Positions 10,640 through 23,200 of a stretch of DNA of 60,000 bases are shown here, in pieces (the first letter of the stretch is position 1; every line of letters starts with the position of its first letter). The stretch comes from Takakia lepidozioides. Lineage: Eukaryota; Streptophyta; Takakiopsida; Takakiales; Takakiaceae. Location of the stretch: the NCBI GenBank assembly GCA_030704615.1, contig CM060734.1, positions 27,034,001-27,094,000 of the forward strand, read 5' to 3'. The notes under the pieces are model-generated. The model ran no database searches and had not been told where the DNA came from. It worked only from the letters and a program-made list of their open reading frames with translations. The position numbers and the translations under genes are program-made.

Positions 10640-13600
10640 TTTGATTGCTTTCAAACATTGCGAGTGTGTTGGACTTACCTTGTCAGAGGTACGTGTCGAG
10701 TATCAGGTCAATCGAAATTGATTCAAATGGTGAACCCATCGTTCGATGTTCAAATGAATTTTTGATTGCTTTCAATCTTTGCGAGTGTGTTGGACATACC
10801 TTGTCACATGCTCCTCTCAAGTATGAAGTCAATCAAAATTGATTGAAAGGGTGAACCCATCGTTCGATGTTCAAATGATTTTTGATTGCTTTCAAACATT
10901 GCGAGTGTGTTGGACATACCTTGTCACATGCTCCTCTCAAGTATGAAGTCAATCAAAATTGATTGAAAGGGTGAACCCATCGTTCGATGTTCAAATGATC
11001 TTTTGATTGCTTTCAAACATTGCGAGTGTGTTGGACATACCTTGTCAGAGGTACGTGTCAAGTATCAGGTCAATCGAAATTGATTCAAAGGTGAACCCAT
11101 CGTTCGATGTTCAAATGAATTTTTGATTGCTTTCAATCTTTGCGAGTGTGTTGGACATACCTTGTCACATGCTCCTCTCAAGTATGAAGTCAATCAAAAT
11201 TGATTGAAAGGGTGAACCCATCGTTCGATGTTCAAATGATTTTGATTGCTTTCAAACATTGCGAGTGTGTTGGACATACCTTGTCAGAGGTACGTGTCGA
11301 GTATCAGGTCAATCGAAATTGATTCAAAGGGTGAACCCATCGTTCGATGTTCAAATGAATTTTTGATTGCTTTCAATCTTTGCGAGTGTGTTGGACATAC
11401 CTTGTCACATGCTCCTCTCAAGTATGAAGTCAATCAAAATTGATTGAAAGGGTGAACCCATCGTTCGATGTTCAAATGATCTTTGATTGCTTTCAAACAT
11501 TGCGAGTGTGTTGGACATACCTTGTCAGAGGTACGTGTCGAGTATGAGTCAATCGAAATTGATTGAAAGGGTGAACCCATCGTTCGATGTTCAAATGAAT
11601 TTTTGATTGCTTTCAATCTTTGCGAGTGTGTTGGACATACCTTGTCACATGCTCCTCTCAAGTATGAAGTCAATCAAAATTGATTGAAAGGGTGAACCCA
11701 TCGTTCGATGTTCAAATGATTTTGATTGCTTTCAAACATTGCGAGTGTGTTGGACATACCTTGTCAGAGGTACGTGTCGAGTATCAAGTCAATCGAAATT
11801 GATTCAAAGGGTGAACCCATCGTTCGATGTTCAAATGAATTTTTGATTGCTTTCAATCTTTGCGAGTGTGTTGGACATACCTTGTCACATGCTCCTCTCA
11901 AGTATGAGTCAATCGAAATTGATTCAAAGGGTGAACCCATCGTTCGATGTTCAAATGAATTTTTGATTGCTTTCAATCTTTGCGAGTGTGTTGGACATAC
12001 CTTGTCACATGCTCCTCTCAAGTATGAAGTCAATCAAAATTGATTGAAAGGGTGAACCCATCGTTCGATGTTCAAATGAATTTTGATTGCTTTCAAACAT
12101 TGCGAGTGTGTTGGACATACCTTGTCAGAGTACGTGTCGAGTATGAGGTCAATCGAAATTGATTCAAAGGGTGAACCCATCGTTCGATGTTCAAATGATT
12201 TTTGATTGCTTTCAATCTTTGCGAGTGTGTTGGACATACCTTGTCACATGCTCCTCTCAAGTATGAAGTCAATCAAAATTGATTGAAAGGGTGAACCCAT
12301 CGTTCGATGTTCAAATGAATTTTTGATTGCTTTCAATCTTTGCGAGTGTGTTGGACATACCTTGTCACATGCTCCTCTCAAGTATGAAGTCAATCGAAAT
12401 TGATTGAAAGGGTGAACCCATCGTTCGATGTTCAAATGATTTTTTGATTGCTTTCAATCTTTGCGAGTGTGTTGGACATACCTTGTCACATGCTCCTCTC
12501 AAGTATGAAGTCAATCAAAATTGATTGAAAGGGTGAACCCATCGTTCGATGTTCAAATGATCTTTGATTGCTTTCAAACATTGCGAGTGTGTTGGACATA
12601 CCTTGTCAGAGGTACGTGTCGAGTATCAGGTCAATCGAAATTGATTCAAAGGGTGAACCCATCGTTCGATGTTCAAATGAATTTTTGATTGCTTTCAATC
12701 TTTGCGAGTGTGTTGGACATACCTTGTCACATGCTCCTCTCAAGTATGAAGTCAATCAAAATTGATTGAAAGGGTGAACCCATCGTTCGATGTTCAAATG
12801 AATTTTTGATTGCTTTCAAACATTGCGAGTGTGTTGGACATACCTTGTCAGAGGTACGTGTCGAGTATGAGGTCAATCGAAATTGATTCAAAGGGTGAAC
12901 CCATCGTTCGATGTTCAAATGAATTTTTGATTGCTTTCAATCTTTGCGAGTGTGTTGGACATACCTTGTCACATGCTCCTCTCAAGTATGAAGTCAATCA
13001 AAATTGATTGAAAGGGTGAACCCATCGTTCGATGTTCAAATGATTTTTGATTGCTTTCAATCTTTGCGAGTGTGTTGGACATACCTTGTCAGAGGTACGT
13101 GTCGAGTATCAGGTCAATCGAAATTGATTGAAAGGGTGAACCCATCGTTCGATGTTCAAATGAATTTTTGATTGCTTTCAATCTTTGCGAGTGTGTTGGA
13201 CATACCTTGTCACATGCTCCTCTCAAGTATGAAGTCAATCAAAATTGATTGAAAGGGTGAACCCATCGTTCGATGTTCAAATGAATTTTTGATTGCTTTC
13301 AATCTTTGCGAGTGTGTTGGACATACCTTGTCACATGCTCCTCTCAAGTATGAAGTCAATCAAAATTGATTGAAAGGGTGAACCCATCGTTCGATGTTCA
13401 AATGATTTTTGATTGCTTTCAAACATTGCGAGTGTGTTGGACATACCTTGTCAGAGGTACGTGTCGAGTATCAGGTCAATCGAAATTGATTCAAAGGGTG
13501 AACCCATCGTTCGATGTTCAAATGAATTTTGATTGCTTTCAATCTTTGCGAGTGTGTTGGACATACCTTGTCACATGCTCCTCTCAAGTATGAAGTCAAT

Positions 13601-14972
13601 CAAAATTGATTGAAAGGGTGAACCCATCGTTCGATGTTCAAATGATTTTTGATTGCTTTCAAACATTGCGAGTGTGTTGGACATACCTTGTCACAGGTAC
13701 GTGTCGAGTATCATGACAATCGAAATTGATTCAAAGGGTGAACCCATCGTTCGATGTTCAAATGAATTTTTGATTGCTTTCAATCTTTGCGAGTGTGTTG
13801 GACATACCTTGTCACATGCTCCTCTCAAGTATGAAGTCAATCAAAATTGATTGAAAGGGTGAACCCATCGTTCGATGTTCAAATGATTTTTGATTGCTTT
13901 CAAACATTGCGAGTGTGTTGGACATACCTTGTCACAGGTACGTGTCGAGTATGAGGTCAATCGAAATTGATTGAAAGGGTGAACCCATCGTTCGATGTTC
14001 AAATGAATTTTTGATTGCTTTCAATCTTTGCGAGTGTGTTGGACATACCTTGTCACATGCTCCTCTCAAGTATGAGGTCAATCGAAATTGATTCAAAGGT
14101 GAACCCATCGTTCGATGTTCAAATGAATTTTTGATTGCTTTCAATCTTTGCGAGTGTGTTGGACATACCTTGTCACATGCTCCTCTCAAGTATGAAGTCA
14201 ATCAAAATTGATTGAAAGGGTGAACCCATCGTTCGATGTTCAAATGAATTTTTGATTGCTTTCAAACATTGCGAGTGTGTTGGACATACCTTGTCAGAGG
14301 TACGTGTCGAGTATGAGGTCAATCAAAATTGATTCAAAGGGTGAACCCATCGTTCGATGTTCAAATGAATTTTTGATTGCTTTCAATCTTTGCGAGTGTG
14401 TTGGACATACCTTGTCACATGCTCCTCTCAAGTATGAAGTCAATCAAAATTGATTGAAAGGGTGAACCCATCGTTCGATGTTCAAATGATTTTGATTGCT
14501 TTCAAACATTGCGAGTGTGTTGGACATACCTTGTCAGAGGTACGTGTCGAGTATCAGGTCAATCGAAATTGATTCAAAGGGTGAACCCATCGTTCGATGT
14601 TCAAATGAATTTTTGATTGCTTTCAATCTTTGCGAGTGTGTTGGACATACCTTGTCACATGCTCCTCTCAAGTATGAAGTCAATCAAAATTGATTGAAAG
14701 GGTGAACCCATCGTTCGATGTTCAAATGATTTTTGATTGCTTTCAATCTTTGCGAGTGTGTTGGACATACCTTGTCACATGCTCCTCTCAAGTATGAAGT
14801 CAATCAGAATTGATTGAAAGGGTGAACCCATCGTTCGATGTTCAAATGAATTTTTGATTGCTTTCAAACATTGCGAGTGTGTTGGACATACCTTGTCACA
14901 TGCTCCTCTCAAGTATGAAGTCAATCAAAATTGATTGAAAGGGTGAACCCATCGTTCGATGTTCAAATGATT

Positions 14973-17495
14973 TTTGATTGCTTTCAAACATTGCGAGTGT
15001 GTTGGACATACCTTGTCAGAGGTACGTGTCAAGTATCATGTCAATCGAAATTGATTCAAAGGGTGAACCCATCGTTCGATGTTCAAATGAATTTTTGATT
15101 GCTTTCAATCTTGCGAGTGTGTTGGACATACCTTGTCACATGCTCCTCTCAAGTATGAAGTCAATCAAAATTGATTGAAAGGGTGAACCCATCGTTCGAT
15201 GTTCAAATGATCTTTGATTGCTTCCAAACATTGCGAGTGTGTTGGACATACCTTGTCAGAGGTACGTGTCGAGTATCAGGTCAATCGAAATTGATTCAAA
15301 GGGTGAACCCATCGTTCGATGTTCAAATGAATTTTTGATTGCTTTCAATCTTTGCGAGTGTGTTGGACATACCTTGTCACATGCTCCTCTCAAGTATGAA
15401 GTCAATCAAAATTGATTGAAAGGGTGAACCCATCGTTCGATGTTCAAATGAATTTTTGATTGCTTTCAATCTTGCGAGTGTGTTGGACATACCTTGTCAC
15501 ATGCTCCTCTCAAGTATGAAGTCAATCAAAATTGATTGAAAGGGTGAACCCATCGTTCGATGTTCAAATGAATTTTTGATTGCTTTCAAACATTGCGAGT
15601 GTGTTGGACATACCTTGTCAGAGGTACTGTCGAGTATGAGGTCAATCGAAATTGATTCAAAGGGTGAACCCATCGTTCGATGTTCAAATGAATTTTTGAT
15701 TGCTTTCAATCTTTGCGAGTGTGTTGGACATACCTTGTCACATGCTCCTCTCAAGTATGAAGTCAATCAAAATTGATTGAAAGGGTGAACCCATCGTTCG
15801 ATGTTCAAATGATCTTTGATTGCTTTCAAACATTGCGAGTGTGTTGGACATACCTTGTCAGAGGTACGTGTCAAGTATCAGTCAATCGAAATTGATTCAA
15901 AGGGTGAACCCATCGTTCGATGTTCAAATGAATTTTTGATTGCTTTCAATCTTTGCGAGTGTGTTGGACATACCTTGTCACATGCTCCTCTCAAGTATGA
16001 AGTCAATCAAAATTGAAAAGGGTGAACCCATCGTTCGATGTTCAAATGATTTTTGATTGCTTTCAATCTTTGCGAGTGTGTTGGACATACCTTGTCACAT
16101 GCTCCTCTCAAGTATGAAGTCAATCAAAATTGATTGAAAGGGTGAACCCATCGTTCGATGTTCAATGAATTTTTGATTGCTTTCAAATTTTGCGAGTGTG
16201 TTGGACATACCTTGTCACATGCTCCTCTCAAGTATGAAGTCAATCAAAATTGATTGAAAGGGTGAACCCATCGTTCGATGTTCAAATGATTTTGATTGCT
16301 TTCAAACATTGCGAGTGTGTTGGACATACCTTGTCAGAGGTACGTGTCAAGTATCATGTCAATCAAAATTGATTCAAAGGTTGAACCCATCGTTCGATGT
16401 TCAAATGAATTTTTGATTGCTTTCAATCTTGCGAGTGTGTTGGACATACCTTGTCACATGCTCCTCTCAAGTATGAAGTCAATCAAAATTGATTGAAAGG
16501 GTGAACCCATCGTTCGATGTTCAAATGATTTTTGATTGCTTTCAAACATTGCGAGTGTGTTGGACATACCTTGTCAGAGGTACGTGTCGAGTATCAGGTC
16601 AATCGAAATTGATTCAAAGGGTGAACCCATCGTTCGATGTTCAAATGAATTTTTGATTGCTTTCAATCTTTGCGAGTGTGTTGGACATACCTTGTCACAT
16701 GCTCCTCTCAAGTATGAGGTCAATCGAAATTGATTGAAAGGGTGAACCCATCGTTCGATGTTCAAATGAATTTTTGATTGCTTTCAATCTTTGCGAGTGT
16801 GTTGGACATACCTTGTCACATGCTCCTCTCAAGTATGAAGTCAATCAAAATTGATTGAAAGGGTGAACCCATCGTTCGATGTTCAAATGAATTTTTGATT
16901 GCTTTCAAACATTGCGAGTGTGTTGGACATACCTTGTCAGAGGTACGTGTCGAGTATGAGGTCAATCGAAATTGATTCAAAGGGTGAACCCATCGTTCGA
17001 TGTTCAAATGAATTTTTGATTGCTTTCAATCTTTGCGAGTGTGTTGGACATACCTTGTCACATGCTCCTCTCAAGTATGAAGTCAATCAAAATTGATTGA
17101 AAGGGTGAACCCATCGTTCGATGTTCAAATGATCTTTGATTGCTTTCAAACATTGCGAGTGTGTTGGACATACCTTGTCAGAGGTACGTGTCGAGTATCA
17201 GGTCAATCGAAATTGATTCAAAGGGTGAACCCATCGTTCGATGTTCAAATGAATTTTTGATTGCTTTCAATCTTTGCGAGTGTGTTGGACATACCTTGTC
17301 ACATGCTCCTCTCAAGTATGAAGTCAATCAAAATTGATTGAAAGGGTGAACCCATCGTTCGATGTTCAAATGATCTTTGATTGCTTTCAATCTTTGCGAG
17401 TGTGTTGGACATACCTTGTCACATGCTCCTCTCAAGTATGAAGTCAATCAAAATTGATTGAAAGGGTGAACCCATCGTTCGATGTTCAAATGATT
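14973..17495 (+). repeat. Higher-order repeat of ABABB pentamers (about 602 bp)
   Basis: Monomer types read ABABB, ABABB plus one extra B, ABABB, ABABB. The last two pentamers are 16291-16893 (603 bp) and 16894-17495 (602 bp). The first half (from 14973) and second half (from 16291) are also paired at 1318 bp: both begin with an A monomer carrying CAAGTATCATGTCAATC, followed by a B with TCAATCTTGCGAG (one T lost), then a standard A. The same 602-bp step recurs at 22311 to 22913, 23876 to 24478 to 25079, 28203 to 28805 to about 29406, and 35261 to about 35863. Confidence 0.8.
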
Positions 17496-20257
17496 TTTGA
17501 TTGCTTTCAAACATTGCGAGTGTGTTGGACATACCTTGTCAGAGGTACTGTCAAGTATCAAGTCAATCGAATTGATTCAAAGGGTGAACCCATCGTTCGA
17601 TGTTCAAATGAATTTTTGATTGCTTTCAATCTTTGCGAGTGTGTTGGACATACCTTGTCACATGCTCTCTCAGTATGAGGTCAATCGAAATTGATTCAAA
17701 GGTGAACCCATCGTTCGATGTTCAAATGAATTTTGATTGCTTTCAATCTTTGCGAGTGTGTTGGACATACCTTGTCAGAGGTACGTGTCGAGTATGAAGG
17801 TCAATCGAAATTGATTCAAAGGGTGAACCCATCGTTCGATGTTCAAATGAATTTTTGATTGCTTTCAATCTTTGCGAGTGTGTTGGACATACCTTGTCAC
17901 ATGCTCTCTCAAGTATGAAGTCAATCGAAATTGATTCAAAGGGTGAACCCATCGTTCGATGTTCAAATGAATTTTTGATTGCTTTCAATCTTTGCGAGTG
18001 TGTTGGACATACCTTGTCACATGCTCCTCTCAAGTATGAAGTCAATCAAAATTGATTGAAAGGGTGAACCCATCGTTCGATGTTCAAATGATTTTTGATT
18101 GCTTTCAAACATTGCGAGTGTGTTGGACTTACCTTGTCAGAGGTACGTGTCGAGTATGAAGTCAATCGAAATTGATTCAAAGGGTGAACCCATCGTTCGA
18201 TGTTCAAAATGAATTTTTGATTGCTTTCAATCTTTGCGAGTGTGTTGGACATACCTTGTCACATGCTCCTCTCAAGTATGAAGTCAATCAAAATTGATTG
18301 AAAGGGTGAACCCATCGTTCGATGTTCAAATGATCTTTGATTGCTTTCAAACATTGCGAGTGTGTTGACATACCTTGTCAGAGGTACGTGTCGAGTATCA
18401 TGTCAATCGAAATGGATTCAAAGGGTGAACCCATCGTTCGATGTTCAAATGAATTTTTGATTGCTTTCAATCTTTGCGAGTGTGTTGGACATACCTTGTC
18501 ACATGCTCCTCTCAAGTATGAAGTCAATCAAAATTGATTGAAAGGGTGAACCCATCGTTCGATGTTCAAATGATTTTTGATTGCTTTCAAACTTTGCGAG
18601 TGTGTTGGACATACCTTGTCACATGCTCCTGTCAAGTATGAAGTCAATCAAAATTGATTGAAAGGGTGAACCCATCGTTCGATGTTCAAATGAATTTTGA
18701 TTGTTTTCAATCTTTGCGAGTGTGTTGGACATACCTTGTCACATGCTCCTCTCAAGTATGAAGTCAATCAAAATTGATTGAAAGGGTGAACCCATCGTTC
18801 GATGTTCAAATGAATTTTTGATTGCTTTCAAACATTGCGAGTGTGTTGGACTTACCTTGTCAGAGGTACGTGTCAGTATGAGGTCAATCGAAATTGATTC
18901 AAAGGGTGAACCCATCGTTCGATGTTCAAATGAATTTTTGATTGCTTTCAATCTTTGCGAGTGTGTTGACATACCTTGTCACATGCTCCTCTCAAGTATG
19001 AAGTCAATCAAATTGATTGAAAGGGTGAACCCATCGTTCGATGTTCAAATGATTTTTGATTGCTTTCAAACATTGCGAGTGTGTTGGACATACCTTGTCA
19101 GAGGTACGTGTCGAGTATCATGTCAATCGAAATTGATTCAAGGGTGAACCCATCGTTCGATGTTCAAATGAATTTTTGATTGCTTTCAATCTTTGCGAGT
19201 GTGTTGGACATACCTTGTCACATGCTCCTCTCAAGTATGAAGTCAATCAAAATTGATTGAAAGGGTGAACCCATCGTTCGATGTTCAAATGATCTTGATT
19301 GCTTTCAAACATTGCGAGTGTGTTGGACATACCTTGTCAGAGGTACGTGTCGAGTATCAGGTCAATCGAAATTGATTCAAAGGGTGAACCCATCGTTCGA
19401 TGTTCAAATGAATTTTTGATTGCTTTCAATCTTTGCGAGTGTGTTGGACATACCTTGTCACATGCTCCTCTCAAGTATGAATCAATCAAAATTGATTGAA
19501 AGGGTGAACCCATCGTTCGATGTTCAAATGAATTTTGATTGCTTTCAAACATTGCGAGTGTGTTGGACATACCTTGTCACATGCTCCTCTCAAGTATGAA
19601 GTCAATCAAAATTGATTGAAAGGGTGAACCCATCGTTCGATGTTCAAATGAATTTTTGATTGCTTTCAAACATGCGAGTGTGTTGGACTTACCTTGTCAG
19701 AGGTACGTGTCAAGTATGAGGTCAATCGAAATTGATTCAAAGGGTGAACCCATCGTTCGATGTTCAAATGATTTTTGATTGCTTTCAAACTTTGCGAGTG
19801 TGTTGGACATACCTTGTCACATGCTCCTCTCAAGTATGAGTCAATCGAAATTGATTGAAAGGGTGAACCCATCGTTCGATGTTCAAATGAATTTTTGATT
19901 GCTTTCAATCTTTGCGAGTGTGTTGGACATACCTTGTCACATGCTCCTCTCAAGTATGAAGTCAATCAAAATTGATTGAAAGGGTGAACCCATCGTTCGA
20001 TGTGTTCAAATGAATTTTTGATTGCTTTCAAACATTGCGAGTGTGTTGGACATACCTTGTCAGAGGTACGTGTCGAGTATGAGGTCAATCGAAATTGATG
20101 AAAAGGGTGAACCCATCGTTCGATGTTAAATGAATTTTTGATTGCTTTCAAACATTGCGAGTGTGTTGGACATACCTTGTCAATGCTCTCTCTCAAGTAT
20201 GAAGTCAATCAAAATTGATTGAAAGGGTGAACCCATCGTTCGATGTTCAAATGATCT

Positions 20258-20284
20258 TTTGATTGCTTTCAATTCAAATGAATT
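20258..20284 (+). repeat. Truncated 27-bp monomer remnant
   Basis: The unit starting TTTGATTGCTTTCAAT at 20258 jumps directly to TCAAATGAATTTT, so the next monomer start is only 27 bp away instead of 120. About 93 bp are missing. Both deletion edges carry TTCAA-like sequence (GCTTTCAA and GTTCAAATG), which fits slippage or unequal exchange through short homology. Confidence 0.88.
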
Positions 20285-23200
20285 TTTGATTGCTTTCAAT
20301 CTTTGCGAGTGTGTTGGACATACCTTGTCACATGCTCCTCTCAAGTATGAAGTCAATCAAAATTGATTGAAAGGGTGAACCCATCGTTCGATGTTCAAAT
20401 GATTTTTTGATTGCTTTCAAACTTTGCGAGTGTGTTGGACATACCTTGTCACATGTACTCTCAGTATGAAGTCAATCAAATTGATTGAAAGGGTGAACCC
20501 ATCGTTCGATGTTCAAATGATTTTTGATTGCTTTCAAACTTGCGAGTGTGTACCTTGTCAGAGGTACGTGTCGAGTATCAGGTCAATCAAAATTGATTGA
20601 AAGGGTGAACCCATCGTTCGATGTTCAAATGAATTTGATTGCTTTCAATCTTTGCGAGTGTGTTGGACATACCTTGTCACATGCTCCTCTCAAGTATGAA
20701 GTCAATCAAAATTGATTGAAAGGGTGAACCCATCGTTCGATGTTCAAATGATTTTTGATTGCTTTCAACATTGCGAGTGTGTTGGACATACCTTGTCACA
20801 TGCTCCTCTCAAGTATGAAGTCAATCAAAATTGATTGAAAGGGTGAACCCATCGTTCGATGTTCAAATGATCTTTGATTGCTTTCAAACATGCGAGTGTG
20901 TTGGACATACCTTGTCAGAGGTACGTGTCGAGTATCAGGTCAATCGAAATTGATTCAAAGGTTGAACCCATCGTTCGATGTTCAAATGAATTTTTGATTG
21001 CTTTCAATCTTTGCGAGTGTGTTGGACATACCTTGTCACATGCTCCTCTCAAGTATGAAGTCAATCAAAATTGATTCAAGGGTGAACCCATCGTTCGATG
21101 TTCAAATGATTTTGATTGCTTTCAATCTTTGCGAGTGTGTTGGACATACCTTGTCAGAGGTACGTGTCGAGTATCAGGTCAATCGAAATTGATTCAAAGG
21201 GTGAACCCATCGTTCGATGTTCAAATGAATTTTTGATTGCTTTCAATCTTTGCGAGTGTGTTGGACATACCTTGTCACATGCTCCTCTCAAGTATGAAGT
21301 CAATCAAAATTGATTGAAAGGGTGAACCCATCGTTCGATGTTCAAATGAATTTTTGATTGCTTTCAATCTTTGCGAGTGTGTTGGACATACCTTGTCACA
21401 TGCTCCTCTCAAGTATGAAGTCAATCAAAATTGATTGAAAGGGTGAACCATCGTTCGATGTTCAAATGATTTTTGATTGCTTTCAATCTTTGCGAGTGTG
21501 TTGGACATACCTTGTCACATGCTCCTCTCAAGTATGAAGTCAATCAAAATTGATTGAAAGGGTGAACCCATCGTTCGATGTTCAAATGATCTTTGATTGC
21601 TTTCAAACATGCGAGTGTGTTGGACATACCTTGTCAGAGGTACGTGTCGAGTATCACGTCAATCGAAATTGATTCAAAGGGTGAACCCATCGTTCGATGT
21701 TCAAATGAATTTTTGATTGCTTTCAATCTTTGCGAGTGTGTTGGACATACCTTGTCACATGCTCCTCTCAAGTATGAAGTCAATCCAAAATTGATTGAAA
21801 GGGTGAACCCATCGTTCGATGTTCAAATGATTTTTGATTGCTTTCAAACATTGCGAGTGTGTTGGACATACCTTGTCACATGCTGCTCTCAAGTATGAAG
21901 TCAATCAAAATTGATTGAAAGGGTGAACCCATCGTTCGATGTTCAAATGAATTTTGATTGCTTTCAATCTTGCGAGTGTGTTGGACATACCTTGTCACAT
22001 GCTCCTCTCAAGTATGAAGTCAATCAAAATTGATTGAAAGGGTGAACCCATCGTTCGATGTTCAAATGATTTTTGATTGCTTTCAATCTTTGCGAGTGTG
22101 TTGGACATACCTTGTCACATGCTCCTCTCAAGTATGAGGTCAATCGAAATTGATTCAAAGGGTGAACCCATCGTTCGATGTTCAAATGATTTTTGATTGC
22201 TTTCAATCTTTGCGAGTGTGTTGGACATACCTTGTCACATGCTCCTCTCAAGTATGAAGTCAATCAAAATTGATTGAAAGGGTGAACGCATCGTTCGATG
22301 TTCAAATGATTTTGATTGCTTTCAAACATTGCGAGTGTGTTGGACTTACCTTGTCAGAGGTACGTGTCGAGTATGAGGTCAATCGAAATTGATTCAAAGG
22401 GTGAACCCATCGTTCGATGTTCAAATGAATTTTTGATTGCTTTCAATCTTTGCGAGTGTGTTGGACATACCTTGTCACATGCTCCTCTCAAGTATGAAGT
22501 CAATCAAAATTGATTGAAAGGGTGAACCCATCGTTCGATGTTCAAATGATCTTTGATTGCTTTCAAACATTGCGAGTGTGTTGGACATACCTTGTCAGAG
22601 GTACGTGTCGAGTATCAGGTCAATCGAAATTGATTCAAAGGGTGAACCCATCGTTCGATGTTCAAATGAATTTTTGATTGCTTTCAATCTTTGCGAGTGT
22701 GTTGGACATACCTTGTCACATGCTCCTCTCAAGTATGAAGTCAATCAAAATTGATTGAAAGGGTGAACCCATCGTTCGATGTTCAAATGATTTTTTGATT
22801 GCTTTCAAACATTGCGAGTGTGTTGGACATACCTTGTCACATGCTCCTCTCAAGTATGAAGTCAATCAAAATGATTGAAAGGGTGAACCCATCGTTCGAT
22901 GTTCAAATGATTTTTGATTGCTTTCAAACATTGCGAGTGTGTTGGACATACCTTGTCAGAGGTACGTGTCGAGTATCAGGTCAATCAAAATTGATTCAAA
23001 GGGTGAACCCATCGTTCGATGTTCAAATGAATTTTTGATTGCTTTCAATCTTTGCGAGTGTGTTGGACATACCTTGTCACATGCTCCTCTCAAGTATGAA
23101 GTCAATCAAAATTGATTGAAAGGGTGAACCCATCGTTCGATGTTCAAATGATTTTTGATTGCTTTCAAACATTGCGAGTGTGTTGGACATACCTTGTCAG

